A DNA stretch of 55,617 bases, from assembly GCA_014647715.1 (NCBI GenBank), contig BMPS01000015.1, forward strand, positions 1 to 55,617. The letters are read 5' to 3'. Shown here in pieces: positions 25,621 to 33,847 of this stretch. Numbering within the stretch: the first letter of the stretch is position 1; each line of letters starts with the position of its first letter. Both the position numbers and the translations under genes were made by a program. The notes below the pieces were generated by a model. The model had not been told where the DNA came from. It ran no database searches and was given only the letters and a program-made list of their open reading frames with translations. Origin of the DNA: Streptomyces cinereus (GTDB taxonomy: Bacteria > Pseudomonadota > Gammaproteobacteria > Pseudomonadales > Moraxellaceae).

Positions 25621-26589
25621 TTAAATCTTGGATTCACTAGGATTAGACAGTTGGGGTGAGCGTAACGCTTTGGGCAAGCTAAAGGTCACGTTTTCCAAAA
25701 TACCGGATAATTCTTCAGGTTTTTCGCCGCCCCAAGATTGTAAAGTATCTAACACTTCTTGAATCAATACTTCAGGCGCGGACGCACCCGCAGTCACGCC
25801 TACCGTATCCACGCCTGCAAACCAGTCTTTTTGCATTTCGCCGGCATTATCAATCAAATGCGCTTTGGCGCCCAAGCGCTCCGCGAGTTCACGCAAGCGG
25901 TTAGAGTTGGATGAGTTGGGTGAGCCCACCACTAACACCACTTGACAACGCGCCGCAAGTTCCTTGACCGCATCTTGACGGTTTTGGGTGGCATAACAAA
26001 TGTCATCTTTACGCGGCGCATGGATTTTTGGGAATTTATTTTTTAGCGCATCAATCACTTCTGCGGTGTCATCCATCGATAGGGTGGTTTGGGTGACAAA
26101 AGCCAAATCAGTATCAGTCGGTAGGTCAAGATTGGCAACATCCACCACATCTTCAATTAAGTGAATACGTCCACCGTATTGTGGATCGAAGCGCCCCATC
26201 GTGCCTTCTACCTCTGGATGACCGGCATGACCAATCAACACCGCGTCTACGCCTGTTTTGGCAAATTTATTGACTTCGATATGGACTTTGGTAACCAGTG
26301 GGCAAGTGGCATCAAACACTGTCAAATCACGGCGTTCGGCTTCATCTTCCACCGCTTTGGAGACGCCATGCGCTGAAAAAATCACAATCGCCCCATCCGG
26401 CACTTCATCCAACTCTTCGACAAATACCGCACCGCGATTGGCAAGGTCTTCCACCACAAATTTGTTGTGTACCACTTCATGGCGCACATAAATAGGCGGT
26501 TCAAAGCGCTCAAGGCAGACATTAACGATTTCGATGGCTCTATCGACCCCAGCACAAAAACCACGAGGATTGGCGAGTAAAATTTTCAT
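25621..26589 (-). CDS. ispH: 4-hydroxy-3-methylbut-2-enyl diphosphate reductase
   Basis: 322 residues. It is the last enzyme of the MEP pathway, reducing HMBPP to IPP and DMAPP with a [4Fe-4S] cluster. The three cluster cysteines are present: Cys12 (NPRGFCAGV), Cys96 (FDATCPLV) and Cys198 (DICYATQNR), as are [10 protein letters not shown] and the SxN motif in [11 protein letters not shown]. Start and length match E. coli IspH (316). It is divergent from gmk across a 196-base gap. Confidence 0.97.
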   Translation of the reverse strand: MKILLANPRGFCAGVDRAIEIVNVCLERFEPPIYVRHEVVHNKFVVEDLANRGAVFVEELDEVPDGAIVIFSAHGVSKAVEDEAERRDLTVFDATCPLVTKVHIEVNKFAKTGVDAVLIGHAGHPEVEGTMGRFDPQYGGRIHLIEDVVDVANLDLPTDTDLAFVTQTTLSMDDTAEVIDALKNKFPKIHAPRKDDICYATQNRQDAVKELAARCQVVLVVGSPNSSNSNRLRELAERLGAKAHLIDNAGEMQKDWFAGVDTVGVTAGASAPEVLIQEVLDTLQSWGGEKPEELSGILENVTFSLPKALRSPQLSNPSESKI

Positions 26590-26785
26590 AACGCAGTTCT
26601 TCAGTCATTGATGATTCATGTGACTAGTTTACCATGAGTTCATACACGCAAAATATGTTAAACGTAAAAAATCAGCGAATCGGTATTGAAAGGCTAAATT
26701 ACGCAGAAATTGTTAGCAAAAATTGCTAAAATAGCCGATTCAAAAATGGCTACTACTTATTTAATCAAACCCCTAAGGATATGTC

Positions 26786-27403
26786 ATGACCAAAGGCTCA
26801 TTATTTATCATCACCGCAGCAAGCGGTACTGGCAAAACATCGCTGGTCAAACAGCTGATTGCAACGACCAATGACTTGGCGGTTAGTATCTCGCATTCGA
26901 CTCGCAAGCCACGTCCTGGTGAGATTGATGGGCAGCATTATCACTTTGTTAGCCGCGAGATATTTGCTGATATGATTAAGCAAGGTGAGTTTTTGGAGCA
27001 TGCCGAAGTGTTTGAAAACTACTATGGCACCGCCCAGTCCACAGTAGAATTTATGCTGAGCAATGGCTTAGACGTCATCTTAGAAATCGACTGGCAAGGT
27101 GCCCTACAAGTGCAAAAATTGCGTCCCGATGCCACGACCATTTTTATCCTACCGCCCGACCGCCAATCGCTGCGCCAGCGGCTTTCCAATCGCGGACAAG
27201 ACAGTCAAGAGGTGATTGAAAGACGTCTTGCCGGTTCGGTCAATGAAATGTCGCAATACGTGAATTTTGATTATGTGGTGATTAATGACAATTTCGACGT
27301 GGCATTAGCGGAGTTAAAATCAATCATCATCGCCAATCGTTTGACTCTCGCTAAACAGCAAGAGCGTCACGCTGGCCGTATTGAGCAGCTATTGTCTGAA
27401 TAA
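26786..27403 (+). CDS. gmk: Guanylate kinase
   Basis: 205 residues, usual length. It phosphorylates GMP to GDP with ATP. The P-loop is atypical in one residue: [12 protein letters not shown], where most Gmk have GPSGAGKS, a variant common in gammaproteobacteria. The GMP-binding motifs [14 protein letters not shown] and HYHFVS and the Walker-B-like [10 protein letters not shown] are present. ATG 26786 follows TAAGGA. No rpoZ follows, unlike in E. coli; instead a convergent LysR gene ends 53 bases away. Confidence 0.96.
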   Translation: MTKGSLFIITAASGTGKTSLVKQLIATTNDLAVSISHSTRKPRPGEIDGQHYHFVSREIFADMIKQGEFLEHAEVFENYYGTAQSTVEFMLSNGLDVILEIDWQGALQVQKLRPDATTIFILPPDRQSLRQRLSNRGQDSQEVIERRLAGSVNEMSQYVNFDYVVINDNFDVALAELKSIIIANRLTLAKQQERHAGRIEQLLSE

Positions 27404-27440
27404 ATCATCAATAGCCTATAAATAATCAATAAGCGCAACA

Positions 27441-27466
27441 AGCTAATGAAACTAGCTAATGAAACG
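27441..27466 (-). repeat. 13-bp tandem duplication over the stop codon of the LysR gene
   Basis: AGCTAATGAAACT (27441-27453) and AGCTAATGAAACG (27454-27466). The second copy holds the last codons and TAG stop of the LysR gene; the first lies just downstream. Confidence 0.9.
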
Positions 27467-28403
27467 CACTAAAAATCTGCTGTCTTAGCCACCCATACAG
27501 CGGGTCAACCTGTTGTTGTTGGTGCCAATAGCCGTGTAACTCGATATGAGCCAACTCAATCGGCAAATCCAAAATCTGCCAGCCTTGGGCGGGTGGCAAA
27601 AATGTGGTGGCTAGCTGGCGCGGCAAGGTAAGCAATAGTTTGTCTTGTTTTAGCAATTGAAAAGCAGTGGCATAATGTTGGCAACGGATTTTACTCTGCC
27701 GCTGCCAACCTGCTTTGGACAATAAACTATCTTCAATCGACAGACCTAGCCGCCGTGATGACACAGTTATATGTTGACTGGCAAAATACTGGGCTTGGGT
27801 GATAGTCGGCTCGTTCGCCAATTCAGCGGCAAAATTTGGCGCATACAGTACCAACACAAACTCATCTCGCAACAAGGGTTGATGCACAATCTTACTATCC
27901 ACTACCCGCGCCACATCAATGGCAAAATCCAGCTGTCCAACTTTTAGTTCATGCGCAAGCGCTGAGCGATTGAGCCGGCTACTGGTGATTTGGCAATTGG
28001 GCAGGACTTGATGAATTTGGCTGACCAATTTGTTAAACACAATCAATTCAATTTCATCATGCATGGCAATCGTTAACTTAGCAAAGCTCTGCTGCGCCAG
28101 CTCGCCAAGTTTGCTGTCGCTCAATAAATGGTTAGTTTGAAATATTTGTTCGAGATTTTCAAAGCTTTGTTTGACTGTGGGATAAAGCCGTTTGGCATAC
28201 AGCGTGGGGTGCAGCTCACCTTTTTCCCGATAAAAAAGTTCGTCCCCGAGCGCCTGACGAAGACGACCTAACGCATGGCTAATGGCAGATTGGCTTAAAT
28301 GCAAAGCTTCTGCGGTATGGGTAAGGTTTTTGAGCTCAAAAATATAAATAAATAGCCTAAGTAGATTTAAATCAAGCTGCTTTAATGGGCTTTTATGCAA
28401 CAT
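27456..28403 (-). CDS. LysR-family transcriptional regulator
   Basis: 315 residues. The N-terminal winged helix-turn-helix covers about residues 8-67 (LDLNLLRLFIYIFELKNLT, then LSQSAISHALGRLRQALGD), followed by a substrate-binding domain of the LTTR type. It is divergent from the acyl-CoA dehydrogenase gene at 28577, the classic LysR arrangement, so it probably controls the five-gene cluster 28577-33738 in response to a pathway intermediate. The intergenic region has a dyad identical to the one upstream of mesX. Its HTH is not MetR-like; the sequence is nearer the NodD/PcaQ-like branch. Inducer unknown. Confidence 0.9.
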   Translation of the reverse strand: MLHKSPLKQLDLNLLRLFIYIFELKNLTHTAEALHLSQSAISHALGRLRQALGDELFYREKGELHPTLYAKRLYPTVKQSFENLEQIFQTNHLLSDSKLGELAQQSFAKLTIAMHDEIELIVFNKLVSQIHQVLPNCQITSSRLNRSALAHELKVGQLDFAIDVARVVDSKIVHQPLLRDEFVLVLYAPNFAAELANEPTITQAQYFASQHITVSSRRLGLSIEDSLLSKAGWQRQSKIRCQHYATAFQLLKQDKLLLTLPRQLATTFLPPAQGWQILDLPIELAHIELHGYWHQQQQVDPLYGWLRQQIFSAFH

Positions 28404-28470
28404 TTGGATAATACCTTACAAGTAGAGGGCGGTTGTTTGCTCAATAATTTGGCTAAGACATCTCAGTCGT

Positions 28471-28520
28471 ATGAATTTTATTCATAGTATTTTACTAATT
28501 AAAATCATTTTATTCATGAT
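28471..28520. promoter_or_regulatory. LysR-type dyads in the divergent lysR/acyl-CoA dehydrogenase region
   Basis: ATGAATTTTATTCAT (28471-28485) is an ATGAAT-N3-ATTCAT dyad, identical in 15 bases to the one before mesX. A second dyad, ATCAT-N7-ATGAT, lies at 28504-28520. The pair would suit recognition and activation half-sites of a LysR-type tetramer. Confidence 0.5.
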
Positions 28521-28576
28521 AATAAATCCGTTAAGCTGATTCAATAATTGTTTTAGCCGAAAAAGGACAATGCCTA

Positions 28577-29815
28577 ATGGAATTCCAACTTAGCGATAAA
28601 GCAAAAGATTACATCGCCCGTACCAAAGCATTTATTCAAACCGAAATCGAACCGATTGAAGCAGAATTTTGGCAAGCGGCGCATAAGCTTAATCCCACAG
28701 GCGATTGGACGACTTGGCAATGGCCTGCCAAACTTGAAGAATTAAAAACCAAAGCCCGTGCGCAAAATTTATGGAATATGTTTTTGCCAGACGAGCAACT
28801 CGGTCAAGGATTAAGTGTTCAAGAATATGCCCATATTGCTGAGTTGTCTGGCAGAAGTCTTATTGCCCCACATGTGTTTAACTGTAATGCGCCAGATAGT
28901 GGCAATATGGAATTGATTTGGCGCTACGGTAACGACGCCCAAAAACAGCAATGGTTAACGCCGTTATTGGCAGGCGAGATTCGCTCCGTGTTTGGCATGA
29001 CAGAGCCTGCAGTGGCCAGTAGTGATGCCACCAATATGCAAGCCACGGCGATTGTCGAAGGCGATGAAATTGTGCTCAATGGTCGCAAATGGTGGTCATC
29101 AGGTTTGGGCGATCCAAACGCTAAACTTATTATTTTTATGGCACACACCCCAGACGAGAACAAAGATCGCCACCATCAGCATACCATGGTACTGGTACCT
29201 ATAGATACCCAAGGCGTCAAGATTGAACGTATGCTCAAAGTGTTTAATGATTATGATGCACCGCATGGACACGGCGAAATGCTTTTTGACAACGTGCGTG
29301 TACCGCTTAGCAATGTCATCGGCGGGGCAGGCGAGGGATTTGCAATTGCTCAAGGGCGCTTAGGACCGGGTCGGATTCACCACTGTATGCGTTGTATTGG
29401 TGCTGCAGAAAAATCGCTGGAGCTTGCCATTGATCGCGGTCTAAGCCGTAGTGCATTTGGCAAACCGCTGCTTGATTTAGGGGGCAACCGTGAACGTATC
29501 GCTGACGCCCGTGTCAAAATTGACCAAGCGCGTCTGTTAACCCTGTATGCCGCCTATAAAATGGATAAACTCGGCACCAAAGCGGCGTTGACCGAAATCT
29601 CGGCGATTAAAGTGGTCGCCCCAACGGTACTACAAGAAGTTGTCGATATGGCGATCCAGCTGCATGGGGGTATGGGTGTGAGCCAAGACACGCTGTTGCC
29701 GATGTTCTTTAACCAAGCCCGTAGCTTACGCCTTGCCGATGGACCTGACGAAGTGCATAAAGGCATGATTGCCAAACTGGAAGTGAAAAAACGCCAACAA
29801 GCGACGACCAAATAA
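28577..29815 (+). CDS. ACAD10/11-type acyl-CoA dehydrogenase
   Basis: 412 residues. The acyl-CoA dehydrogenase fold is clear (FGMTEPAVASSDATNMQ, WWSSGLGDPNAK, QLHGGMGVS). The C-terminal region reads RLADGPDEVH (385-394) where classical enzymes have the catalytic YEGT. That ADGPDEVH form is what I know from human ACAD10/ACAD11 and bacterial relatives such as LvaC. Those enzymes act on 4-phospho-acyl-CoAs, removing phosphate and leaving an enoyl-CoA. The next gene encodes the matching kinase. It is the first gene of a five-gene plus-strand run divergent from a LysR gene. The natural substrate is unknown. Confidence 0.88.
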   Translation: MEFQLSDKAKDYIARTKAFIQTEIEPIEAEFWQAAHKLNPTGDWTTWQWPAKLEELKTKARAQNLWNMFLPDEQLGQGLSVQEYAHIAELSGRSLIAPHVFNCNAPDSGNMELIWRYGNDAQKQQWLTPLLAGEIRSVFGMTEPAVASSDATNMQATAIVEGDEIVLNGRKWWSSGLGDPNAKLIIFMAHTPDENKDRHHQHTMVLVPIDTQGVKIERMLKVFNDYDAPHGHGEMLFDNVRVPLSNVIGGAGEGFAIAQGRLGPGRIHHCMRCIGAAEKSLELAIDRGLSRSAFGKPLLDLGGNRERIADARVKIDQARLLTLYAAYKMDKLGTKAALTEISAIKVVAPTVLQEVVDMAIQLHGGMGVSQDTLLPMFFNQARSLRLADGPDEVHKGMIAKLEVKKRQQATTK

Positions 29816-29818
29816 CTA

Positions 29819-29858
29819 ATAGCTAGTTAACAAAAAAGATAGCTAGCTAACAAAAAAG
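29819..29858 (+). repeat. 20-bp tandem duplication after the acyl-CoA dehydrogenase stop
   Basis: ATAGCTAGTTAACAAAAAAG (29819-29838) and a copy with one change (29839-29858) begin three bases after the TAA. Confidence 0.95.
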
Positions 29859-29883
29859 ACGTAATATCAGGTTACGTCATTTT
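29855..29883 (+). terminator. Weak terminator or attenuator inside the hydroxyacyl cluster
   Basis: GACGTAA (29858-29864) pairs with TTACGTC (29872-29878), then ATTTT. The short stem and T-run suggest partial termination before the kinase gene. Confidence 0.4.
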
Positions 29884-29907
29884 GCTATTTGACCTAGTTA
29901 AAAATAC

Positions 29908-29931
29908 AAGTTAAAAAACAAGATAAAAAAC
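29908..29931 (+). repeat. 12-bp tandem duplication in front of the kinase ribosome binding site
   Basis: AAGTTAAAAAAC (29908-29919) and AAGATAAAAAAC (29920-29931), with AAGG of the Shine-Dalgarno starting a third copy. Confidence 0.8.
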
Positions 29932-29943
29932 AAGGATGAAATT

Positions 29944-30999
29944 ATGCTTGATAGTGCGAACACAGTACGCAAAGGCGAAGAGATTGACAGCAATGCGGTC
30001 ACCGAGTATTTAATGAGCCAAGGCATCGCTTTGCAAGGTCAGCCAGAAGTCACCCAGTTTTCAGGGGGCGCATCCAACTGGACATACCGCCTAAAATATG
30101 CCAACCGTGATTTGATTTTACGCCGTCCTCCCAAAGGTACCAAAGCCAAATCCGCCCATGATATGGTGCGTGAGTACAAAGTCCAAAAAGCGCTGCAATC
30201 ACAATACCCACGCGTCCCCAATATGGTCGCCCTATGTACCGATGACCGCGTGATTGGTTGCGATTTTTATGTCATGGATCGCATCGAGGGCATTATTCCC
30301 CGCGCCAATTTGCCAAAAGCGTTGACGTTAAGCGAACAGCAAGTCAGCGAGCTGTGCAGGCAGGTGGTCGATGCGTTGATTGATTTACACAAGGTCGATT
30401 ACACCCAAAACCCAGATTTGGTGGCACTTGGCAAAGGCGAAGGTTACTGCGAGCGCCAGGTCATGGGGTGGGATAAGCGCTATGAGCAAGCCCGCACGCC
30501 TGATGTGCCTGATTTCGCCGATGTGCGCCAGTGGTTAACAGCCAACACCCCAACCGATGTCAAAACTAGCGTGATTCATAATGACTGGCGTTTTGACAAT
30601 GTGATTTTAGACCCAAACAATCCAACCAACATCATTGGCGTGCTCGACTGGGAAATGGCAACGATAGGCGACCCCTTGATGGATTTGGGCTGTGCGTTAG
30701 CTTACTGGATTCAAGCCGATGACAATGCGGTGATGAAAGCTACGCGCCGTCAGCCGACCAATCTGCCAGGCATGATGACCCGTGCCGAAGTGGTCGAATA
30801 TTACCTGCAAAAAACAGGCTTGAAAGTGGATAACTGGCGCTTCTATGAGGTTTTTGGTGTGTTTCGCTTGGCAGGAATTGCGCAGCAGATTTATTACCGT
30901 TATTATCATCAGCAGACGGATAATCCGGCGTTCAAAGATTTTGGCGTGATTGTCAACGCCTTGCACGAGCGCTGCGCCGAACTTATCGAAAAAAAATAA
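29944..30999 (+). CDS. APH-like phosphotransferase, predicted 4-hydroxyacyl-CoA kinase
   Basis: 351 residues behind AAGGA. It is an aminoglycoside-phosphotransferase-fold kinase: nucleotide loop SGGASNWTYRL (40-50), the lysine/arginine region LILRRPPKGTK, the catalytic Brenner motif IHNDWRFDN (211-219) and the metal motif VLDWEMATIGDP (233-244). This is the form fused to the dehydrogenase in human ACAD10/ACAD11 and called LvaA in the Pseudomonas putida levulinate pathway. There it phosphorylates the 4-hydroxyl of hydroxyacyl-CoA. The neighbouring dehydrogenase makes that role likely here; antibiotic resistance is unlikely. No acyl-CoA ligase or LvaB homologue is visible in the cluster. Confidence 0.88.
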   Translation: MLDSANTVRKGEEIDSNAVTEYLMSQGIALQGQPEVTQFSGGASNWTYRLKYANRDLILRRPPKGTKAKSAHDMVREYKVQKALQSQYPRVPNMVALCTDDRVIGCDFYVMDRIEGIIPRANLPKALTLSEQQVSELCRQVVDALIDLHKVDYTQNPDLVALGKGEGYCERQVMGWDKRYEQARTPDVPDFADVRQWLTANTPTDVKTSVIHNDWRFDNVILDPNNPTNIIGVLDWEMATIGDPLMDLGCALAYWIQADDNAVMKATRRQPTNLPGMMTRAEVVEYYLQKTGLKVDNWRFYEVFGVFRLAGIAQQIYYRYYHQQTDNPAFKDFGVIVNALHERCAELIEKK

Positions 31000-31020
31000 C
31001 AATAAATCATAGGGGTTTTC

Positions 31021-31797
31021 ATGAAACTCATCAGCCTTGTTCGTCATGGGCAAGCGTCATTTGGCGCAGACAATTATGACCAACTGTCCCCAAAAGGTGT
31101 TGCTCAGACCCAGTGGCTTGGCGATAGTTTTCGCCAGTCAGGTCGGCAAGTGCACGCGCTGATGTCAGGCAGTATGGCGCGGCAAAAGGACAGTCTCAAG
31201 CATTTTTTAAGCCATTATTATGTCACCCGTGAAGGCATTGAACTGACCGAAATCACCCACCATGTGCAAAACGCTTTAAAAAATCAGGCAAATCCCAGTT
31301 TGACCATGCCGCTATTGCTCGGTGAAGATAGCAGTTTTAATGAGTTTAATCATGAGCAAATTCTTTATAAAGCGGGATTGCCATTTGAGGATAAAGCCAG
31401 TTTTATGGCGTATTTATCCAGTCAAACACACCCTGAAATTAGCTTTACTCAGATTTTTACTCAAGCGATGAGCCGTTGGCAAAGCGGTCAGTACGACAGT
31501 GATTATGATGAAAGTTGGCAACACTTTTTGCAGCGCACTTGGAACGGTTTTGAGTGCTTGATTGCGCAAACTGGCGAGCATGAACATGCGATGGTATTTA
31601 CCTCAGGTGGCGTGATTGCCAGTATCATGCAGCAAGTGATGAAACTATCAGATGTCCAAGCTTTTGATTTGAACTGGCATATCGCCAACGCCAGTGTTCA
31701 CCAATTTCGCGTGAGTAACCAAGGCGTTTTTTTACAAACCTTTAATGAGTTTAGCTATTTGTATCAACAAGGTGAGCAGATGGTGACTTGGCGCTAA
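31021..31797 (+). CDS. Histidine-phosphatase-superfamily protein with an altered second motif
   Basis: 258 residues; the start is 21 bases after the kinase stop, with AGGGG upstream. The N-terminal RHG motif (VRHGQAS, His9) that carries the phospho-histidine is intact. The usual second histidine motif (SHGG) reads FTSGGVIA at 193-200, with Ser195 where His is expected. An EFNHEQIL motif at 108-115 may supply the acid. It could remove phosphate from a pathway intermediate, recycle a dead-end product, or bind without catalysis. Its place between the kinase and the SDR genes ties it to the hydroxyacyl pathway. Confidence 0.75.
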   Translation: MKLISLVRHGQASFGADNYDQLSPKGVAQTQWLGDSFRQSGRQVHALMSGSMARQKDSLKHFLSHYYVTREGIELTEITHHVQNALKNQANPSLTMPLLLGEDSSFNEFNHEQILYKAGLPFEDKASFMAYLSSQTHPEISFTQIFTQAMSRWQSGQYDSDYDESWQHFLQRTWNGFECLIAQTGEHEHAMVFTSGGVIASIMQQVMKLSDVQAFDLNWHIANASVHQFRVSNQGVFLQTFNEFSYLYQQGEQMVTWR

Positions 31798-31855
31798 GGT
31801 TTAGCTTATCAGTTTAACGTTTAAAAAAATTTAATAAATAATTAAGGATGAAATA

Positions 31856-32701
31856 ATGCAAACACTACCGGAATTACTGCAGCAAGTTCAAACCACAATG
31901 ACACCCCCCAACACTGACTTATCCCCTTTTACAGATAACCAAGTGGGTAAGGGTAAAACCATTTTGATTACTGGCGCAAGCTCAGGACTGGGAGCTGGCA
32001 TGGCGACCCATTTTGCTCGCATGGGCTATAATTTGGCAATTTGTGCACGCCGTATCGAACGCCTAGAACAACTCAAAGCCAACCTGTTAGCGGATAATCC
32101 GACGATTAAAGTCAGTGTAAAAGCACTCGATGTGACTGATTATGCGCAGGTTTTTAAAGTGTTTCATGAATTTGCCCAAGAGTTTGGCAAGCTTGATCGT
32201 ATCATCATCAATGCAGGGGTCGGCGAGGGACGCCGTATTGGCAAGGGTAATTTTGAGATTAATCGCAAAACTGCCGAAATTAACTTTATTTCAGGGCTTG
32301 CCCAGTGTGAAGCGGCAATGGAAATTTTTCGCGCCCAAAATAGCGGTCATTTGGTGGTTATCTCAAGTATGTCGGCGTTCCGTGGTCTGCCAAAACATAT
32401 GTCAGTATACGCGGCAAGTAAATCAGCGATTGCACAGCTTGCTGAAGGGATTAGCGCCGATATGCTGCTCTCTGAGTTACCGATTAAAGTGTCAACAATA
32501 TATCCAGGGTATATACGCACTGAGATTAACGAAGGTGCTAAACCGTTACCCTTTGAAGTGAGTGAAGAAATCGGCACCAAAGCATTGGCAATCGCGATTG
32601 AAGGCGAGCCTGATGAAGCGTGCGTCCCTGAACAACCGTGGACACTGATGAGCGATTGGATGAAAAACGCGCCACTGACATGGGTCAATGGTTTGGCATA
32701 A
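31856..32701 (+). CDS. Short-chain dehydrogenase/reductase (first of a tandem pair)
   Basis: 281 residues behind AAGGATGAAATA. Classical SDR: cofactor motif TGASSGLG (39-46), NAGVG (119-123), catalytic Ser at about 170, Tyr185 and Lys189 (YAASK). CARR after the second strand (63-66) suggests NADPH preference. It is about half identical by eye to the SDR encoded next, so the two arose by tandem duplication. In the P. putida levulinate pathway an oxidoreductase (LvaD) reduces the 4-keto-acyl-CoA to the 4-hydroxy form. One of these SDRs may do so here, which is inference. Confidence 0.85.
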   Translation: MQTLPELLQQVQTTMTPPNTDLSPFTDNQVGKGKTILITGASSGLGAGMATHFARMGYNLAICARRIERLEQLKANLLADNPTIKVSVKALDVTDYAQVFKVFHEFAQEFGKLDRIIINAGVGEGRRIGKGNFEINRKTAEINFISGLAQCEAAMEIFRAQNSGHLVVISSMSAFRGLPKHMSVYAASKSAIAQLAEGISADMLLSELPIKVSTIYPGYIRTEINEGAKPLPFEVSEEIGTKALAIAIEGEPDEACVPEQPWTLMSDWMKNAPLTWVNGLA

Positions 32702-32871
32702 ACGCTGTCAGTCATCGTTAATCCTATCGCCATCCTTGTTTATCATATGTATTTAACGCCTATAGCGATATTTGCAGTAGGCTAAACAAGGGTCGTGATG
32801 ATAAAATCAGCGACTCTTTGATGATTTTTTATTTATTGTTACGATAACTGAGTGGTACAGGCAAGCAAACG

Positions 32872-33738
32872 ATGAAAAAACTTGAAAACGCGCTACAAAA
32901 AATTGATAAATATGGTCAATTTGTGATGAACAAACTGGTCAATCGCCGCTCATTGGCTGAGCTACAAGGTATCGGTCAAGGCAAAACCGTATTGATTACC
33001 GGTGCCAGCTCAGGGATTGGCGCGATGATGGCACGCCGATTTGCTTATCTAGGCTATGATTTGGCAATTTGCGCCAGACGAGAAGAGCGATTAACTGCGT
33101 TAAAGCAAGACATTGAAAGCAAGTACCCTGTCAAAGTCGCTGTCAAAACTTTGGATGTCACCGATTATAATCAGATTTTTACGGTATTTGATAGCTTTGT
33201 GAGTGACTGCAAAACCCGAGGTAAAACCATTGATAAAATTATCGTCAATGCAGGGGTGGGTGATAGCCGCGTCATTGGTCATGGACGCTTTGAGACCAAT
33301 CGCCATACCGCTGAAGTCAATTTTATCGCAGCGATTGCCCAGTGTGAGGCGGCGATGAAGATTTTTCGCCAGCAAAACAGCGGTCAGTTGGTGGTCATCT
33401 CAAGTATGTCAGCGGTGCGCGGTTTGCCCCGTCATCTTACCACCTATGCCGCCGCCAAAGCGGGACTGGCAAATTTAGCTGAAGGCATTCGCGCTGATAT
33501 GATGCAGGAAAAACGTCCGATTACTGTCACCACGATTTACCCCGGTTATATCCGTACTGAGCTTAATATCGGTGCCAAATATTTGCCGTTTGAAAGTACA
33601 GAAGAAGAGGGCGTCGAGGCGATTGTCGAAGCGATTGAAGCCAAAGTGGATGAAGCCTTTGTCCCAGCATGGCCTTGGCTGCCGGTTGGGATTGGTATGA
33701 AAATATTGCCGCTCAGGGTGATGACCAAATTTTTATAA
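32872..33738 (+). CDS. Short-chain dehydrogenase/reductase (second of a tandem pair)
   Basis: 288 residues. Motifs: TGASSGIG (43-50), CARR, NAGVG (126-130), catalytic Tyr192 and Lys196 (YAAAK), and IYPGYIRTEL shared with its neighbour. Its N-terminus has an extra basic helix (about residues 1-35). The ribosome binding site is weak (ACAGG), and a 170-base gap separates it from the first SDR, so it may have its own promoter. Probably the last gene of the hydroxyacyl cluster. Substrate unknown. Confidence 0.85.
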   Translation: MKKLENALQKIDKYGQFVMNKLVNRRSLAELQGIGQGKTVLITGASSGIGAMMARRFAYLGYDLAICARREERLTALKQDIESKYPVKVAVKTLDVTDYNQIFTVFDSFVSDCKTRGKTIDKIIVNAGVGDSRVIGHGRFETNRHTAEVNFIAAIAQCEAAMKIFRQQNSGQLVVISSMSAVRGLPRHLTTYAAAKAGLANLAEGIRADMMQEKRPITVTTIYPGYIRTELNIGAKYLPFESTEEEGVEAIVEAIEAKVDEAFVPAWPWLPVGIGMKILPLRVMTKFL

Positions 33739-33847
33739 GCGCATATTTAAAAAAATTTTAAACTCTTAGCATAATTAAAAACGCCTTGGCAGCTGATGGC
33801 TTGTTTCATGCTAAAATCTTGTTTTATGGTTCGTCAAAAGTTTGTCC

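Noticed and set aside
27456-28403. Identification of the LysR gene as metR because of the shared dyad
   Set aside because: The helix-turn-helix sequence is unlike MetR, and its divergent neighbour is a catabolic cluster. The shared dyad is reported as a finding instead.
29944-30999. Aminoglycoside resistance phosphotransferase
   Set aside because: The fold matches, but the partner is an ACAD10/11-type dehydrogenase and the motif context matches the acyl-CoA kinase branch.
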